A stretch of DNA of 64,000 nucleotides, taken from assembly GCF_001904745.1 (NCBI RefSeq), contig NZ_MRCD01000031.1, forward strand, positions 1-64,000, in the 5' to 3' direction. This stretch comes from Calothrix sp. HK-06 (GTDB lineage Bacteria; Cyanobacteriota; Cyanobacteriia; Cyanobacteriales; Nostocaceae). Made by a program: the position numbers and the translations under genes. The notes beneath the pieces are model-generated. The model saw only the letters and a program-made list of their open reading frames with translations. It had not been told where the DNA came from and searched no databases. Of this stretch, positions 44,718 to 55,600 are shown one piece after another (position 1 is the first letter of the stretch; every line of letters starts with the position of its first letter).

Positions 44718-45782
44718 ATGAATTTTGTCAATCTGGTTGTCCTCCAGAACTGGCTGGACAATGCTTCTTTTGCAGTTTTGTTTATTACCATGCTGGTATA
44801 TTGGAGCGGCGCCGCGTTTCCGAACGTACCCTTTTTACCTGCACTGGGGACTGCGGGAATGGCGATAGCGAATTTATGCATGGCAACATTGTTAGGAGCG
44901 CGATGGATTGAAGCGGGTTATTTCCCTCTTAGTAATTTATACGAGTCGCTGTTTTTTTTGGCCTGGGGTATTACTACGGTACATCTTATAGCTGAAAATA
45001 CTAGCCGTAGTCGTTTGGTTGGAGTGGCAACGGCGCCTGTCGCTATGGGTATTACAGCTTTTGCAACATTAACTTTACCGTCTGAGATGCAGAAAGCTGA
45101 ACCTTTGGTACCTGCACTCAAATCTAACTGGTTAATGATGCATGTTAGTGTAATGATGCTAAGTTATTCAGCGCTAATGGTTGGTTCGCTGTTAGCGATT
45201 GCATTTCTTGTTGTTACAAAAGGGCAAGATATTCAACTTCAAGGTAGTTCGTTTGGTGCTGGCGGATATCGTAGTAATGGTTATCGTTTGCATAAAGCTG
45301 GTGAGCTTGTAACGGAACCAGATGTAAATAGTATTGCTGATAACAACGGCTATGCACGTTACAAAGGCAGTAATAATAATGGAAATGGTTCTTCAGCAGT
45401 TTTAAATATTGTTGCGGCTGATACTCAAGCAGTAACAGCATCAACTTTATCACCACAGCGTTTAAGTCTTGCAGAAACATTAGATAATATTAGCTACCGT
45501 GTCATTGGTTTAGGTTTTCCTTTACTGACAATTGGTATTATCGCAGGCGCCGTTTGGGCAAACGAAGCTTGGGGTTCTTACTGGAGTTGGGACCCTAAAG
45601 AAACTTGGGCTTTAATTACTTGGTTGGTATTTACTGCTTACCTGCATTCGAGAATTACACGCGGTTGGCAAGGTCGTCGGCCCGCAATTCTAGCAGCTAG
45701 TGGCTTTGTGGTTGTGTGGATTTGTTATTTAGGTGTCAATTTGCTGGGTAAAGGTTTACATTCTTACGGATGGTTCTTTTAA
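44718..45782 (+). CDS. ccsA: cytochrome c biogenesis protein CcsA (system II haem lyase subunit)
   Basis: 354 residues, often annotated CcsB in bacteria. A polytopic thylakoid-membrane protein that moves haem and joins it to apocytochromes c with Ccs1. The tryptophan-rich WWD-type segment [19 protein letters not shown] (about 290-308) and the flanking histidines ([28 protein letters not shown]) are diagnostic. Residues about 165-250 form a Gly/Asn-rich loop longer than in plastid Ycf5. Ends with a UUCG-type hairpin at 45789-45814. Confidence 0.95.
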   Translation: MNFVNLVVLQNWLDNASFAVLFITMLVYWSGAAFPNVPFLPALGTAGMAIANLCMATLLGARWIEAGYFPLSNLYESLFFLAWGITTVHLIAENTSRSRLVGVATAPVAMGITAFATLTLPSEMQKAEPLVPALKSNWLMMHVSVMMLSYSALMVGSLLAIAFLVVTKGQDIQLQGSSFGAGGYRSNGYRLHKAGELVTEPDVNSIADNNGYARYKGSNNNGNGSSAVLNIVAADTQAVTASTLSPQRLSLAETLDNISYRVIGLGFPLLTIGIIAGAVWANEAWGSYWSWDPKETWALITWLVFTAYLHSRITRGWQGRRPAILAASGFVVVWICYLGVNLLGKGLHSYGWFF

Positions 45783-45788
45783 TTTGAT

Positions 45789-45814
45789 GTAGGGTGGGCT
45801 TCGGCCCACCTTAC
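45789..45814 (+). terminator. ccsA: very stable UUCG hairpin after ccsA
   Basis: GTAGGGTGGGC (45789-45799), loop TTCG, then GCCCACCTTAC (45804-45814). It relates to the GTAGGTTGGG repeat family and is likely to protect or end the ccsA transcript. Confidence 0.7.
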
Positions 45815-45893
45815 TATTTGAAGTTTTGATTTAATTTATGTTAACTTGTGATTTTTATATAAACAATAGATATATTTAAAGTAAAAGTTATAG

Positions 45894-46211
45894 ATGTCTA
45901 TGGATAATGAATTTCATCGATTACATCACTATGAAGTTGTATCTATAAATACAGAAAATTTAGATAGCTTAGATGTATCAGATACCTTCAAAGTGATTCA
46001 ACTGTTAGAAGCAATCAAAGAGCTAGTTGGATTAGAAACAGCAGAGTCTTCATTATTTGATAAAGGTATTGAGTGTGAAGTACTACGCTTTCGTGCTAAC
46101 AGTTGGAGACGCGGAAAAGTCAGACTATCGTTGGAATTTAAACCTGATGAAAATGAATCACCGTTAGAAGATTTTGCTAAAGAGTTACAAGATGCAGAAG
46201 TTCATAAATGA
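45894..46211 (+). CDS. KGK domain protein
   Basis: 105 residues. The C-terminal half has the KGK pattern: SLFDKGIECEVLRFRANSW, RRGKVRLSLEF and KPDENESPLEDF. KGK proteins are small and nearly confined to filamentous cyanobacteria, which supports the organism call. Function unknown. ATG 45894 or 45900 are both possible. Followed by a strong hairpin at 46278-46308 before tilS. Confidence 0.78.
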   Translation: MSMDNEFHRLHHYEVVSINTENLDSLDVSDTFKVIQLLEAIKELVGLETAESSLFDKGIECEVLRFRANSWRRGKVRLSLEFKPDENESPLEDFAKELQDAEVHK

Positions 46212-46277
46212 TAACTAATAAACCTCTCTTCATCCTCTCCTCCCCTGCGTACTCTGCGTGTCTGTGGTAAAAAAATA

Positions 46278-46308
46278 AAATTCCTGACCTTAAAAAAGTC
46301 AGGAATTT
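46278..46308. terminator. bidirectional intrinsic terminator
   Basis: AAATTCCTGAC (46278-46288) and GTCAGGAATTT (46298-46308), 11-bp perfect stem with a 9-base loop and an A tract on the left side. Ends the KGK transcript. Confidence 0.8.
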
Positions 46309-46348
46309 AGAATAAAGTAAATAAATACACAGCAATTCAAAATAACTA

Positions 46349-47317
46349 ATGGTGTGGACTCCTCTCCATGCAGCAATACATCGAACTATCCGTGCGCGTA
46401 ATTTACTTCAACCTCGACAAGGTTTACTTATAGCAGTATCTGGCGGGCAAGATTCGTTATGTTTATTAAAGCTATTATTAGATTTACAATCAAAATGGGA
46501 ATGGCACCTAGGTGTTGCTCATTGTAACCATTGCTGGCGCCAAGATTCAACGGCAAACGCGCAGCATGTGGAAGAGTTAGTAAACAGTTACTCAGTACCT
46601 TTTTACCTCGAAACTACTGATAAACCTGTAAATACAGAAGCAGCAGCGCGGGACTGGCGTTATCACGTTTTAACTCAAGTCGCACTTCAACATAACTACA
46701 CTTGTGTTATTACAGGACACACAGCTAGCGACAGAGCCGAAACTCTACTTTATAATTTGATGCGCGGTACAGGTGCCGATGGTTTACAAGCTTTAACATG
46801 GCGGCGTCAATTAGCTGATAATGTACAATTAGTGCGCCCATTGCTTGAAGTTACTCGTAAAGAGACGGGTCAATTTTGTAAAGATTTTGATTTGAAGATT
46901 TGGAAAGATTCTACTAATGATGATTTAAAATACGCTCGTAACCGTATTCGTAAAGAGCTATTACCGTATTTACATCAAAATTTTAATCCTCAAGTCACGT
47001 CAAATCTTGCCCAAACTGCTGAATTATTACAAGCTGATGTTGAGTACTTGGAACAAGCAGCACGGGAGTTACGAGAGCAAGCAATGGAAAGCCAATACCC
47101 GATTAAATTAAATCGTCGTATTTTACAGAAGGCGCCACTTGCTTTACAACGAAGGGTAATGCGTCAAATATTACTCGAAATTCTTCCTCAGTCTCCAAAT
47201 TTTGAACATATTGAAAAATTAATTGGCTTAATAACGGCGCCAAGACGTTCTCAGACTGACCCCTTCCCAGGTGGTATTATTGCCTTTGTGGAAAATGATT
47301 GGATTTGTTTAAAATGA
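46349..47317 (+). CDS. tilS: tRNA(Ile)-lysidine synthetase
   Basis: 322 residues. Converts the wobble C of the CAU-anticodon tRNA-Ile to lysidine so that it reads AUA. The PP-loop motif is [15 protein letters not shown] (26-40); also [37 protein letters not shown], and [22 protein letters not shown]. Length matches the short, cyanobacterial form. Its TGA overlaps the mmsA ATG (ATGA, four bases), implying translational coupling between unrelated functions. Confidence 0.95.
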   Translation: MVWTPLHAAIHRTIRARNLLQPRQGLLIAVSGGQDSLCLLKLLLDLQSKWEWHLGVAHCNHCWRQDSTANAQHVEELVNSYSVPFYLETTDKPVNTEAAARDWRYHVLTQVALQHNYTCVITGHTASDRAETLLYNLMRGTGADGLQALTWRRQLADNVQLVRPLLEVTRKETGQFCKDFDLKIWKDSTNDDLKYARNRIRKELLPYLHQNFNPQVTSNLAQTAELLQADVEYLEQAARELREQAMESQYPIKLNRRILQKAPLALQRRVMRQILLEILPQSPNFEHIEKLIGLITAPRRSQTDPFPGGIIAFVENDWICLK

Positions 47318-48792
47318 CAATAAATAATATATTACCCAATTACATTAATGGGGAATGGGTGGCATCTAAAGCTACTAACTACTTAGAAGTTTTTAACCCA
47401 GCAACAAGTGAAGTTATAGCGAAAGTACCTTTATCTACTGCATCTGAAGTTAATGAGGCAGTTCAGGCAGCATCAGAATCATTTAAAACATGGCGCCGGA
47501 TACCACCTACTGAGAGGGTACAGTATTTATTTAAATTAAGAAGTTTATTATTAGAAAATTTTGATGATTTGGCTTCTACTATAACAACCGAGTGTGGTAA
47601 AACGCTGGCAGAAGCAAAAGGAGAAATGCAGCGTGCGGTTGAGAATGTGGAAGTTGCTTGCGGTATTCCAATAATGATGCAGGGTGTTAATAGCGAAGAT
47701 ATTGCACGCGGTATTGATGAAATGATGATACGGCAACCGTTAGGAGTGTGCGCGGTTATTTGCCCGTTTAATTTTCCAGGAATGATTCCGTTTTGGTTTT
47801 TACCTTATGCTATCGCTTGCGGTAATACCTACATCGTCAAACCTTCGGAAAAAGTACCGTTGACAATGCAAAAAATATTTCAGTTACTTGAAAAAACAGG
47901 TTTACCCAAAGGGGTGATTAATTTAGTTAACGGCGCCAAAGATGCTGTAGATGCTATTCTTGACCACAAGAGCATTCGGGCAATTAGTTTTGTTGGTTCT
48001 ACACCTGTGGCGAAATATATATATAGTCGTGGCGCCGCAAATGGAAAACGGGTACAGTGTCAGGGTGGGGCAAAAAACCCAATTATTATTTTGCCTGATG
48101 CTGATATGACCATGACTACTCGCATTGCTGCTGATAGTGCTTTTGGTTGTGCAGGACAAAGATGTTTAGCTGCTTCTTTAGCTGTGACTGTGGGTTCGGC
48201 AAAGCAAACATTTACCGAAGCTATTACAGAAACAGCGATGAAGCGAGTTGTTGGTAATGGTTTGGAAAAGGGTGTGGAAATGGGGCCTGTTATTTCTGTT
48301 GAAAGTCAACAGCGTATTGAAGCTTTAATTCAAAAAGGCGCCTCTGAGGGTGCAAAATTACTAGTAGATGGGCGCCAACCACAAGTTAGCGGTTATGAAA
48401 ACGGCTATTTTGTGCGTCCGACGATTTTACAAGACGTTGACCCAAATTCGCAGATTGCGAAGACTGAAATCTTTGGCCCAGTATTGAGCTTAATTCATCT
48501 TAATACAATCGATGAGGCGATATCGCTCGTGAATAGTGGTCAATACGGAAATATGGCTTGTTTATTTACTACTAGTGGAGGTGCCGCACGGAAATTTCGC
48601 TATGAAGCAGAGGCTGGTAATATTGGTATCAATATTGGTGTTGCGGCACCGATGGCTTTCTTCCCATTTAGCGGCTGGAAAGAAAGTTTTTTTGGTGATT
48701 TACACGGACAAGGTAATCACGCAGTTGAATTTTTTACACAAACAAAAGTTGTTGTAGAACGTTGGCGTGAAGATTGGGGGCGCCAGTTTTGA
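47314..48792 (+). CDS. mmsA: CoA-acylating methylmalonate-semialdehyde dehydrogenase
   Basis: 492 residues from ATG 47314, which overlaps the tilS stop in ATGA. NAD-dependent aldehyde dehydrogenase superfamily with the MMSDH features: NYINGEWV N-terminus, [38 protein letters not shown], and the catalytic cysteine loop [12 protein letters not shown]. It would oxidise methylmalonate or malonate semialdehyde to propionyl- or acetyl-CoA in valine, thymine or inositol catabolism. No other pathway genes are nearby. Eight GGCGCC hexamers lie in this gene. Confidence 0.92.
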   Translation: MTINNILPNYINGEWVASKATNYLEVFNPATSEVIAKVPLSTASEVNEAVQAASESFKTWRRIPPTERVQYLFKLRSLLLENFDDLASTITTECGKTLAEAKGEMQRAVENVEVACGIPIMMQGVNSEDIARGIDEMMIRQPLGVCAVICPFNFPGMIPFWFLPYAIACGNTYIVKPSEKVPLTMQKIFQLLEKTGLPKGVINLVNGAKDAVDAILDHKSIRAISFVGSTPVAKYIYSRGAANGKRVQCQGGAKNPIIILPDADMTMTTRIAADSAFGCAGQRCLAASLAVTVGSAKQTFTEAITETAMKRVVGNGLEKGVEMGPVISVESQQRIEALIQKGASEGAKLLVDGRQPQVSGYENGYFVRPTILQDVDPNSQIAKTEIFGPVLSLIHLNTIDEAISLVNSGQYGNMACLFTTSGGAARKFRYEAEAGNIGINIGVAAPMAFFPFSGWKESFFGDLHGQGNHAVEFFTQTKVVVERWREDWGRQF

Positions 48793-48943
48793 TACAATGT
48801 TTCTGAATTTATTTTGTAAATCAATTACAGATTTATTTAATATAAAACCTAGCTATTTGTTATGGTTTAACAATTTAGTGATTCGTGATGTGCTAATTGG
48901 TGTTATGCTGTTAGTAGGATGGAGATTTGACTCATCAGGGTGC

Positions 48944-48972
48944 AAAAAAAACACAAAGCTGTTTGCTTTGTG
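48944..48972 (-). terminator. intrinsic terminator for AAA ATPase transcript
   Basis: CACAAAGC (48952-48959) pairs with GCTTTGTG (48965-48972); on the minus strand it is followed by eight T residues. About 170 bases past the AAA gene. Confidence 0.85.
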
Positions 48973-49075
48973 AATCAAATGCCCAATCTTCAGTTTTACT
49001 AGGGCTTTTTCCAGGGTACATTCACTATTAACTTTTGTTAGAAAAGGAAAATTATAGGTTTAATTGTGTAGGTTT

Positions 49076-49103
49076 GGGACAGGCAGGGATGCCTGTTCCA
49101 CAA
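49076..49103. repeat. GGGCA-TGCCC family repeat
   Basis: GGACAGGC and GCCTGTTCC arms round AGGGAT, close to the copies at 2431 and 17224. Confidence 0.65.
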
Positions 49104-49143
49104 TACAATTCTTACAAGATAGATAGTTTTACTTTGGGAATTC

Positions 49144-50346
49144 CTAAACGTATTTTTGTGTAAATTCACACATTAAATCTACGCGACCTTTACGCAACAT
49201 AGCAGGGTCTAGACGCTCTGTTGTATTACACGTCAATAAAATGACTAATTTTTGTTGAATTTGAATACCACCTTCATCGATGACACTTTGATAGAGTGTT
49301 CCGTCGAGTAAGCTAAGAATATGTTCGGTTTTGTTATTATACTGAGCAACTTCGGATGCACGATTTTGCGCTAAGTTATCGGCTTCGTTAATAATTATAC
49401 AAATGCGTTCTAAGTACGTAGGTGGAACGAAGTTTGTAATGGCATCGTGGTCTAAAATAAATATTACATACCCAAGTGGTACTAATATTTCTTTGGCAAC
49501 AGCTTGTGTCCATGCTGTTTTTCCTGTTCCTGGTTCTCCATGCACTAAAACCGCTAACTGATTTTGGTTTAAAACAGTTTGTTGTACGGTATCAGTGAAA
49601 TTTTGAATACCTAAAGGAAAGGTACGAATTGGATATTGACTTTGGACTTTGCCTACGCGACTTTGGTATCCACTCAGCATTACCGCTAAATCATACGTCG
49701 CTTTGTTGATTAAAGGTGCCAAGTTTCTGGCCATCAAAGAATAATGGCGCCGTCCACGGTCGTATGGGTCAATTTGTAACCAAACGTCATACTGTGACCA
49801 GTAAGCGTAAACGGTGTTGAGAACATCAAGACGTTCCCAGCTAATAAATTTCTCTGGTGGAAAATAAAAATCGCGCTCTGAGTAGTACTGTGTGATAATA
49901 TCGGGACGACCAAGAATTTCTAAACTTCGCAAAACTGTTATTTCTTGCAAACGGTTCAAAACGTAATCGATAGGGATACTATTGCGACTAACAAACTGGA
50001 TTATGGGAGTTTCGGTACTTAAAACATCTTTGTAACGATGGTCGGGTGTTAATGGTTGGGGGGTAATAAAATTCCAATACTTCTCAAACTCAGCACGGGT
50101 ATAGTCGGAAGCTACGTTTAAGATGTTTGCCCACCAACTGTAATCTCGTCGTCCTAAAGCATCAGCGTAAAAGCTTGCTAAATTAACGCTTCTTTGAGTT
50201 AACTCCTGTGTATCGTTCCAAAGTACTTCCCAAAAATACTTAACGTTAAAATCACGGTTAAACGGTCTCCAACCGCTAGCTAGCAGGTTGTGACGATTTC
50301 TATTTTCGGCAGAGCCGTCATTGCCTCTAAAATAATCAAAATCCAT
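49144..50346 (-). CDS. AAA family ATPase, unknown role
   Basis: 400 residues. The N-terminal 250 residues are unlike known domains (aromatic-rich, with WRPFNRDFNVKYFWEVLW and YSERDFYFPPEKF). The AAA core follows: Walker A GEPGTGKTAWTQ (about 266-277), a Walker B-like RICIIINEADNL where Asn stands in place of the usual first Asp, sensor 1 LLTCNTTERLD, and PAMLRKGRVD with the arginine finger region. This is an FtsH/Bcs1-like arrangement in miniature. It lies 250 bases downstream of the CheR/CheB/REC block in the same direction, but with its own intergenic dyad, so membership is doubtful. Confidence 0.8.
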   Translation of the reverse strand: MDFDYFRGNDGSAENRNRHNLLASGWRPFNRDFNVKYFWEVLWNDTQELTQRSVNLASFYADALGRRDYSWWANILNVASDYTRAEFEKYWNFITPQPLTPDHRYKDVLSTETPIIQFVSRNSIPIDYVLNRLQEITVLRSLEILGRPDIITQYYSERDFYFPPEKFISWERLDVLNTVYAYWSQYDVWLQIDPYDRGRRHYSLMARNLAPLINKATYDLAVMLSGYQSRVGKVQSQYPIRTFPLGIQNFTDTVQQTVLNQNQLAVLVHGEPGTGKTAWTQAVAKEILVPLGYVIFILDHDAITNFVPPTYLERICIIINEADNLAQNRASEVAQYNNKTEHILSLLDGTLYQSVIDEGGIQIQQKLVILLTCNTTERLDPAMLRKGRVDLMCEFTQKYV

Positions 50347-50538
50347 ACTTCAGTTTTATAACACTGATGGAGCTAAATTGGGGGATAAAACTTTACATAA
50401 CTATTTAGCGATTAAACCTTATAGCTAAAAGTAGACCAGATTTTATACAAATCTTTTCAAGGATAGCTTTTTTTAGGAGGGTGTTTACAGGATATTGGCT
50501 TGTCTTAGAGTTGAAACAAACATTGTATGCTACGAATC

Positions 50539-50565
50539 TTCATGTATTACATGATAATACATGAA
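50539..50565. promoter_or_regulatory. 27-base dyad upstream of AAA ATPase
   Basis: TTCATGTATTA, CATGA, TAATACATGAA: perfect 11-base arms. About 195 bases upstream of the AAA ATPase start and 30 bases past the response regulator stop. Could be an operator or a weak hairpin terminator; no T tract favours operator. Confidence 0.5.
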
Positions 50566-50595
50566 TTGTGAAATGAGCAGGTGGTATGATAACTT

Positions 50596-51075
50596 TTAAG
50601 AAGCAACTTGTATTTCTTTTGCTTCGATTGTTAGTTGCCCTACTGCTTTAATTAAATCATTTGGTTCTACTGGTTTAGAAATATGCATTTGAAAGCCTTG
50701 TGTGAGCGCTTGGATTTGGTCTTCATGTTTTGCACAAGCTGTTAAAGCAATGGCTGGTATGTTTTTTACTTCAGATTGTAGTTCGCGTATATACTTAATC
50801 AATTCGTAGCCGTTTATTTCAGACATTGCAATATCGCTTACCAACACATCAAAATTTGAGTCTTGTAAATATTTTTGTGCCAAAGAAGCTGATGCGACAG
50901 CTGTAACAGAGGCACCATGTGCAGCTAGTACGACCTCAATCATATCGCGGTTATCGTCGTTATCTTCTACAATCAAAACTTCTACACCATCAAGGTTTTG
51001 GGGCGCCTCTTTAGGATAGGGGGTAGGGGTGGTTTCTATTTCCTTCACTAAATTTTTAATAAGTAAGGTGGGCAT
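50596..51075 (-). CDS. single-domain response regulator
   Basis: 159 residues from ATG 51075; ATG 51105 is also open but would overlap cheB further. Receiver domain only: VLIVEDNDDNRDMIEVVL with the acidic pair, the phosphoacceptor Asp in FDVLVSDIAM, and T/K residues in IALTAC and ISKPVE. No output domain, so it relays phosphate or binds partners like CheY. Overlaps cheB by 20 bases. Last gene of the kinase-cheR-cheB run. Confidence 0.9.
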   Translation of the reverse strand: MPTLLIKNLVKEIETTPTPYPKEAPQNLDGVEVLIVEDNDDNRDMIEVVLAAHGASVTAVASASLAQKYLQDSNFDVLVSDIAMSEINGYELIKYIRELQSEVKNIPAIALTACAKHEDQIQALTQGFQMHISKPVEPNDLIKAVGQLTIEAKEIQVAS

Positions 51076-51634
51076 TGCTACAAAGATTGAGTAAAAAAGA
51101 AGCAATTTCTGTTAAAGGTAAAATTTTTGCTTTTGGGACTGCGGTGATTGCTGATGTAGGCATAGTTGGACTTATTGCAGTATTTGGTTCTTGTATTATT
51201 GTAAAACCGCCATAAGCTTCAATTTTAGCTAGTCCTCTGGCGCCATCATGATTTGCACCAGTTAAAATTACACCAATGACTCGTTCGAGGTAAGCATCGG
51301 CTGCTGTTTCAAATAGTACATCAATTGAAGGTCTAGCATAACAAACAGGTGCCTCGGTTGACAAGGTAAAATAACCAAATTCGACAAGTAAATGATAATT
51401 AGCAGGAGCAAGATAAACATTTCCAGCAACAATTGCTAGTTTATCTTCTGCCTCTATAACTGGCAACAAACTATATTCTTGTAAAGCACGAACTAATTCA
51501 CCGTCTGAAGATATGTGACGGTGTTGAACAATCGCTATAGCTATAGGCAAACTTTTCGGTAAACCTGATAAAATCATTGAGAGTGCTTGCAACCCTCCAA
51601 GCGATGTGCCAATGACTGCTAGTTCAAATTTCAT
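51056..51634 (-). CDS. cheB: CheB-type methylesterase domain protein
   Basis: 192 residues, catalytic domain only, without the usual N-terminal receiver. Catalytic Ser is S11 in VIGTSLGGLQAL; His in IVQHRH; Asp in LTGANHDGARGL. It would demethylate or deamidate glutamyl residues of a sensor. The start overlaps the cheR stop by four bases (ATGA). With a stand-alone response regulator next to it, the receiver that normally controls CheB may be supplied in trans. Confidence 0.9.
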   Translation of the reverse strand: MKFELAVIGTSLGGLQALSMILSGLPKSLPIAIAIVQHRHISSDGELVRALQEYSLLPVIEAEDKLAIVAGNVYLAPANYHLLVEFGYFTLSTEAPVCYARPSIDVLFETAADAYLERVIGVILTGANHDGARGLAKIEAYGGFTIIQEPNTAISPTMPTSAITAVPKAKILPLTEIASFLLNLCSNAHLTY

Positions 51635-52467
51635 AACGTCACCCTCCGAAAAAGCCTTTCCTGAGCATCTAATGCTTCATAATCTGATTGATGAATTGTG
51701 CCCAGCAATGATTCATGCCTTCCTAATCCCAAAATACCAAATCTTCTTAAGCTGTTATATAATAGTTCGTGAACCTGGTCTTGTAGCTTTTTGTTGAAGT
51801 AAATTAAAACATTGCGGCACAAAATTACATTAAATTCATTGAAAGACGAATCTGTGACTAAGTTATGTGCGGAAAATACAATATTTTCTTTCAAGGAAGG
51901 CGAGAACATAGCACCATCATAAGCTGCGGTGTAATATTGGGAGAAAGCTTGTTGACCTCCTGCTTGTTGATAAAGTTGGGTATACTCTTGCATTAAGCGC
52001 AAGGGATAAATACCGACTTTTGCCTTGTGTACAACAACCTCGTTCATATCAGTAGCGTAGATGCGGCAGCGGTGATATAGTCCTTCTTCGAGTAGCATTA
52101 TTGCCATTGAATATACTTCTTCTCCAGTAGAACAACCAGCGTGCCAAATGCGAATAAATGGATAGGTACGTAATAGGGGAATAGCTTTTTTTCTAAATGC
52201 GATATAAAAGCTAGGGTCGCGGAACATAGTAGTGACGTTTACCGTCAAATTAAATAAGAAACGCTCCAAACAAATTTTATCGTGTAAGATTCTATCTTGA
52301 AGACTAGAAATAGTAGTCAAATTCTCTGCTCGAATAACATTCCAAATACGACGCTTTAGAGAAGCCATTGCATAATTGCGAAAGTCAAAACCGTAATAAC
52401 GATATACACCCTCTAGTAGTAGCTGAATTTCAATATCTTCTAGCTCGTTTGGACTTACTGGAAACAT
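51631..52467 (-). CDS. cheR: CheR-type protein-glutamate methyltransferase
   Basis: 278 residues. SAM-dependent methyltransferase of the CheR family: YGFDFRNYAMASLKRRI in the N-terminal helical domain, the SAM loop IRIWHAGCSTGEEVYSMAIML, IYATDMNEVVVHKAKVG, and ILCRNVLIYFNKKLQDQVHELL. It would methylate glutamates on a receptor-like coiled coil. No methyl-accepting protein is in the window; the HAMP-array kinase upstream is the obvious candidate partner. Intergenic gap to the kinase gene is 180 bases. Confidence 0.93.
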   Translation of the reverse strand: MFPVSPNELEDIEIQLLLEGVYRYYGFDFRNYAMASLKRRIWNVIRAENLTTISSLQDRILHDKICLERFLFNLTVNVTTMFRDPSFYIAFRKKAIPLLRTYPFIRIWHAGCSTGEEVYSMAIMLLEEGLYHRCRIYATDMNEVVVHKAKVGIYPLRLMQEYTQLYQQAGGQQAFSQYYTAAYDGAMFSPSLKENIVFSAHNLVTDSSFNEFNVILCRNVLIYFNKKLQDQVHELLYNSLRRFGILGLGRHESLLGTIHQSDYEALDAQERLFRRVTL

Positions 52468-52647
52468 AAAAAAGTGATGAGTGCTGACCGTTGAGGAGCG
52501 GAGTTAGGAGGTAGTGTGGCACTATTAAAAATTTTAAACGAAGCTTGTGATCTAGTGGCATCACACACCTCACGAGTTAGGAGTAATAACTACTGAGTGA
52601 GAAAATTAGTAATAACTCAATTTTTCCTCAGCACTCAGCACTCAGCA
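52468..52647. repeat. intergenic with iterated GCACTCA units
   Basis: Tandem CAGCACTCAGCACTCAGCAC near 52630, at the 3' end of the kinase gene, plus AGGAG-rich sequence. No gene. A similar short iterated unit lies at 40013-40063. Confidence 0.5.
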
Positions 52648-55600
52648 CTACTTATATAGCCAAACTCTTAATAGTGACAGCAATTGCTGGGTGTCAACGG
52701 GTTTGGTAATGTAGTCGGAAGCACCAGCATTGATACATTTTTCTCGGTCGCCTTTCATTGCTTTTGCTGTTAAAGCAATTATTGGTAAACTTTTTAATTT
52801 GTCCATAGTGCGTATGCATTGCATTGTTTCATAGCCGTCCATCCCTGGCATCATAATATCTATAAGAATAAGATTAATATCATGGGTTGTTTCGAGGATA
52901 GAAATACCGTCTCTGCCGCTTTCTGCATAAAGAATTTGCATTTTGTAACGCTCTAACAAGCTGGTGAGAGCAAATATATTTCGCACATCGTCGTCTATTA
53001 TTAAGACTTTTTTCCCGATCAGAACTTGATCTTTTTGGTGTATCTTTTCAAGCATTTGGCGTTGAGGCGCCGATAAATTCTCCTGAACTCGATGTAAAAA
53101 TAAAGCCGTTTCATCTAACAAACGTTCGGGTGAACGCACGTCTTTAATGATAATAGAGTCGCTGATACGACGTAGTTCGCTTTCTTCCTGGGAAGTTAAT
53201 TCTTTCCCAGTATAAATAATAACAGGCAAATAGCTTAAGTTAGCTTGCTGTTTGATCTGCTCAATTAGCTCAAAGCCAGTCATATCGGGTAGCCCTAGGT
53301 CTAAGACTAAACAGTCAAAGTGGCTGTTTTGCAAAGCTTCCAATGCTGCTCTACCTGTACCAACGGCTGTAGTCCCTACATCACTATTGCTAATAAGTTC
53401 TAGAAGACTTTCGCGCTGGGTAGCATCGTCCTCCACAATCAACAAATTCTTAACTTGACGTTCAACAAACTCTCGAATTCGACTCAAAGCATTTAATAGA
53501 GAATCACTATCAATAGGTTTTTGTAGGTAAGCGATTGCTCCTTGTTGTAAACCTCGCTGGCGCCCTTCGTCTATACTCATTATATGGACAGGAATGTGGC
53601 GGGTGTCAGGGTCATGTTTAAGATGCTCAAGAACTGTCCAACCATCCATAACAGGTAAGCGAAGATCAAGCATAATTGCTGTAGGTTTGTACGAACGCGC
53701 CATTGCTAAACCAACATCGCCACGAGTTGCAACTATAACTTTAAAACCTTGCTGTTGTGATATATCCAGCAAAATGCGGGCAAAGTTAACGTCATCTTCG
53801 ATTATTAAGAGCAAATGTTCTCCAGGTTGAATATTTTCTCGATCATCGTTAATTGCTTGCTCACTTAACAATTGTGCTTCATCAATTACTGTCGGCTCGA
53901 TTACTTGCGTAGCCGCAACTGTTATCGTATTTGTAACATTAGTCCTTTCATTGCCGTTGTTACCTGAAATAAAAGATTGATTGGAATAAGACTGGGGTAA
54001 ATAAAGAGTAAAAGTACTACCCTTACCTAACTCACTAACTAAGCGGATTTCACCTCCTAGCAAATTAGCAATTTCCCGACTAATCGATAATCCTAAACCT
54101 GTACCATCGTATTTACGGCTAGTGGTACCATCTACCTGTTGAAATGCTTCAAAGATTATCTGCTGTTTATCACGGGCAATTCCAATACCAGTGTCGGTGA
54201 CAGCAAATGCAATCACACGCTGACTACGGTTCAAAATTTCTTTATCTGGATTCCAGCCAGAAGTAGCTAATGAAACATTTAAACTGACACAACCTTGCTC
54301 AGTAAATTTAAAAGCGTTTGATAAGAGATTTTTTAGTATCTGCTGTAACCGTTTCGCATCAGTAAAAATCGCACGAGGCAAATGCGAGTCAAAATGGATA
54401 CGGAAGTCTAGTTTGCGGTCGGCTGCTACTTGACGGAAATTGATTTCAATATGCTGTTGTAAATCACGAAAGAATGTTTCATGAATCTCTACTGACATTG
54501 TGCCCGATTCAATCTTGGCTAAGTCAAGAATGTCGTTTATCAATGCTAGTAAATCATTTCCCGCTGAGTATATAGTACGACTGTATTCAACTTGTTTGTC
54601 TGTTAAATTTGCTTCGCTGTTCTCAGATAATAGCCCTGCCAAAATTAGTAAACTATTTAGTGGAGTTCTTAGTTCGTGGGACATGTTGGCGAGGAATTGC
54701 GACTTATATTTAGAAGTCATTGCCAACTGTTCGGCTTTTTCTTCTATAGCTTGACGAGCTTGCTCTATTTCGTTATTTTTGCGTTCCACCTCTCGGTTCT
54801 GTACTGCTAGCAATTCGGCTTTTTCTTCTAATTCTTCGTTTGTTTGCTGCAATTGCTCTTGCTGCCGTTTAAGTAATTCTTCTGATGCTTTGAGTGATTG
54901 CGCTTGTTGTTCAAGACGTTTATTAGTTTCAGTAAGTTCTTTTTGCTGAGTTTGCAATTCTTCTGCTAGAGATTGAGACTGTTTGAGTAATTCCTCTGTT
55001 CGCATACTCGCAGAAATAGTGTTTAGTACGATAGCGATACTTTCGGTAAGTTGGTCTAAGAAAGTGAGATGGATTTCGCTAAAGCGGTGGAAAGATGCTA
55101 GCTCAATAACGGCTGTAACTTGTCCTTCAAATAATACTGGTAAAACAACGACATTTAAAGGTGTAGCTTCGCCCAAGCCTGAACTAATTTTTATATAGCT
55201 GTCAGGTACCTGAGTTAATAAAATTCTCTCTTTTTCTAAAGCACATTGACCTACTAAACCTTCACCTAAAGAGAAACGATTAGACAGATTTTTGCGTTCA
55301 CGGTAAGCATAGCTGCTGATTAACTTTAAAAACTGCGGGTGATTTTCCGCTGCTTCCATTAAATAAAATAATCCTTGTTGTGCGGTAACAAGCGGCGCCA
55401 GTTCAGATAATATCAACTTAGAAACAGTTTCTAAATCCCGCTGTCCCTGCAACATGCGGGTAAATTTAGCCAAGTTAGTTTTGAGCCAGTCTTGCTCAGT
55501 ATTTTTACGAGTTGTACCTCGTAAGTTAGCAATCATCTGGTTGATATTATCTTTGAGTGCGGCAACTTCTCCTTGGGCTTCAACAGAAATCGACCGAGTT

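Larger units (their letters stand above)
48793..49143. other. convergent intergenic region
   Basis: 350 bases with no gene of its own. Contains the minus-strand terminator at 48944-48972 and a GGGCA-TGCCC family repeat at 49076-49103 (GACAGGC-AGGGAT-GCCTGTTCC). An ORF running out of the mmsA 3' end in another frame is judged a shadow. Confidence 0.55.
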
